From positions 92,950 to 156,949 of the forward strand of contig NZ_MBES01000068.1 in the NCBI RefSeq assembly GCF_001954195.1: a stretch of 64,000 nt of DNA, read 5' to 3'. Shown here piece after piece: positions 63,381-64,000 of the stretch (the first letter of the stretch is position 1; each line of letters starts with the position of its first letter). The notes below the pieces were generated by a model. It did no database searches and was not told the origin of the DNA. It worked only from the letters and a program-made list of their open reading frames with translations. This DNA comes from Mycobacterium sp. IS-1264 (GTDB lineage Bacteria > Actinomycetota > Actinomycetes > Mycobacteriales > Mycobacteriaceae). The position numbers were made by a program, and so were the translations under genes.

Positions 63381-64000
63381 GATTCCTCCGTATCTGATCA
63401 ATCTCTCGATCTTGTGTCTCTGCCGGGTACTTCAGCCAGCGGAGACGACCGTACTCAGGCTTCCTGACGAAATCTAACCCGACCCCCCTGGTTATTGGGG
63501 TAAATAGGCAGGTCGACCCACCGCGCGGGTCAGACCGGGGGTGCGTTCGGCGGCCCGAAACCGACTGGACGAGGCGCCATTTGCGGGCCCCCAACCCGCC
63601 GATTTTGCGCCGTTTCCGGCCCTCTACCTGGGGCTTTATGGTGCGGCGCCGCCGTCGGGTGCCGAACCGTCGGGCCCCGCGGCCGGCGGCACGGACCGTC
63701 GCGAGAACTCGTCCCGCGGTTCACACAATTTCGCGTGGCGTGTCGCGCGTGTCGCGCGGTGGTCAGCGGCAGGTCGGCGACCCCGCGACGGCGATTTCGG
63801 ACGCGTTTCAGCCCGCCGAAGCACCCGCGCCGCGGCCGGGAATCGCAGATTTCGCGCGCCGCCGCCCGCCTTCCCGGACGAGTCGGCGCACCCCGACCCG
63901 CCCGACCGCGCGGGCGGGCTGCCACGCGCCGGGCCCGAGGGGCGGCCGCGATGGCCGCCGAATTCGTCGCCGGCGACGGGGCCGGGCCGCGGCGGGGGGG
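63381..64000. other. 620-base region without a convincing gene
   Basis: This stretch holds the mihF promoter side (a minus-strand TTAGAT at 63472-63477 fits a -10 box but is not strong). Beyond it is a very GC-rich block with only Arg/Pro-rich ORFs that look random. A GC-only hairpin CCCGCCCG / CGGGCGGG lies at 63897-63904 and 63911-63918 with a six-base loop. The run of Gs at the window end is low complexity. No PE/PPE gene or tRNA was recognised. Confidence 0.5.

Noticed and set aside
63530..63925. 131-residue ORF on the minus strand at the right end
   Set aside because: It is Arg/Pro-rich without domain, ribosome site or relation to neighbours; likely random in very GC-rich DNA.

Overview
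The window is chromosomal DNA from a non-tuberculous, probably slow-growing Mycobacterium. It is strongly GC-rich, densely coded, and uses many GTG starts with 4-base ATGA or GTGA stop/start overlaps. Gene order follows, in reverse, the M. tuberculosis block from Rv1454c (qor) to Rv1388 (mihF), recalled from general knowledge. It differs from that block: the PE/PPE genes, vapBC10 and the second acid-response methyltransferase (Rv1403c) are not seen. A non-ribosomal peptide synthetase, a PEP carboxylase gene, a 13E12-type HNH gene and several small exported proteins are present. The species cannot be fixed from the sequence alone.

Layout. 1-5567: 3' end of a large NRPS (A-tail, PCP, epimerase, condensation, adenylation, PCP, thioesterase). 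5575-6221: decayed ATP-grasp-like gene. 6241-8134: qor and, converging on it, heme O synthase ctaB. 8389-15211: pentose phosphate operon tkt-tal-zwf-opcA-pgl plus a small coiled-coil protein. 15208-19363: a membrane protein, ppc and a DUF732 secreted protein. 19369-22673: glycolytic operon gap-pgk-tpiA-secG. 22772-26390: FAD oxidoreductase, DUF3556 membrane protein and a small hypothetical. 26495-31571: lipid genes (acyltransferase, fadD12, lipO, WS/DGAT-like). 31624-36439: uvrC-rapZ-yvcK-whiA. 36459-37898: 13E12/HNH gene with an SOS box across its start codon. 37931-45579: riboflavin genes ribBA-ribH (with a PH-like membrane protein and lprH), ribE and ribD, interrupted by a Trp/Pro-rich secreted protein and the lprG-p55 lipid-export pair. 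45576-48597: fmt-rsmB-rpe(-ribD). 48716-50024: methyltransferase and MarR regulator. 50133-54844: priA, a lysoplasmalogenase-like protein and two tandem HSL-type esterases. 54841-59415: AraC regulator, cyp132, a flavin monooxygenase and a PPOX-fold protein. 59408-63380: mihF-gmk-rpoZ-coaBC-metK. 63381-64000: no convincing gene.

The genes form a core-metabolism backbone: NADPH and pentose supply, lower glycolysis, anaplerosis, riboflavin, SAM, CoA and GMP synthesis, DNA repair and cell-wall control. Accessory lipid, oxidation and peptide functions are inserted between them. No CRISPR array, tRNA, rRNA or insertion sequence was recognised. No wholly new system stands out. The most interesting signals are the E-C-A-PCP-TE synthetase end, the SOS box placed on the 13E12 start codon, the GTGAA-N-TTCAC double palindrome upstream of ppc, the shared motif at the MarR and methyltransferase promoters, and several -10 boxes placed for leaderless transcription.
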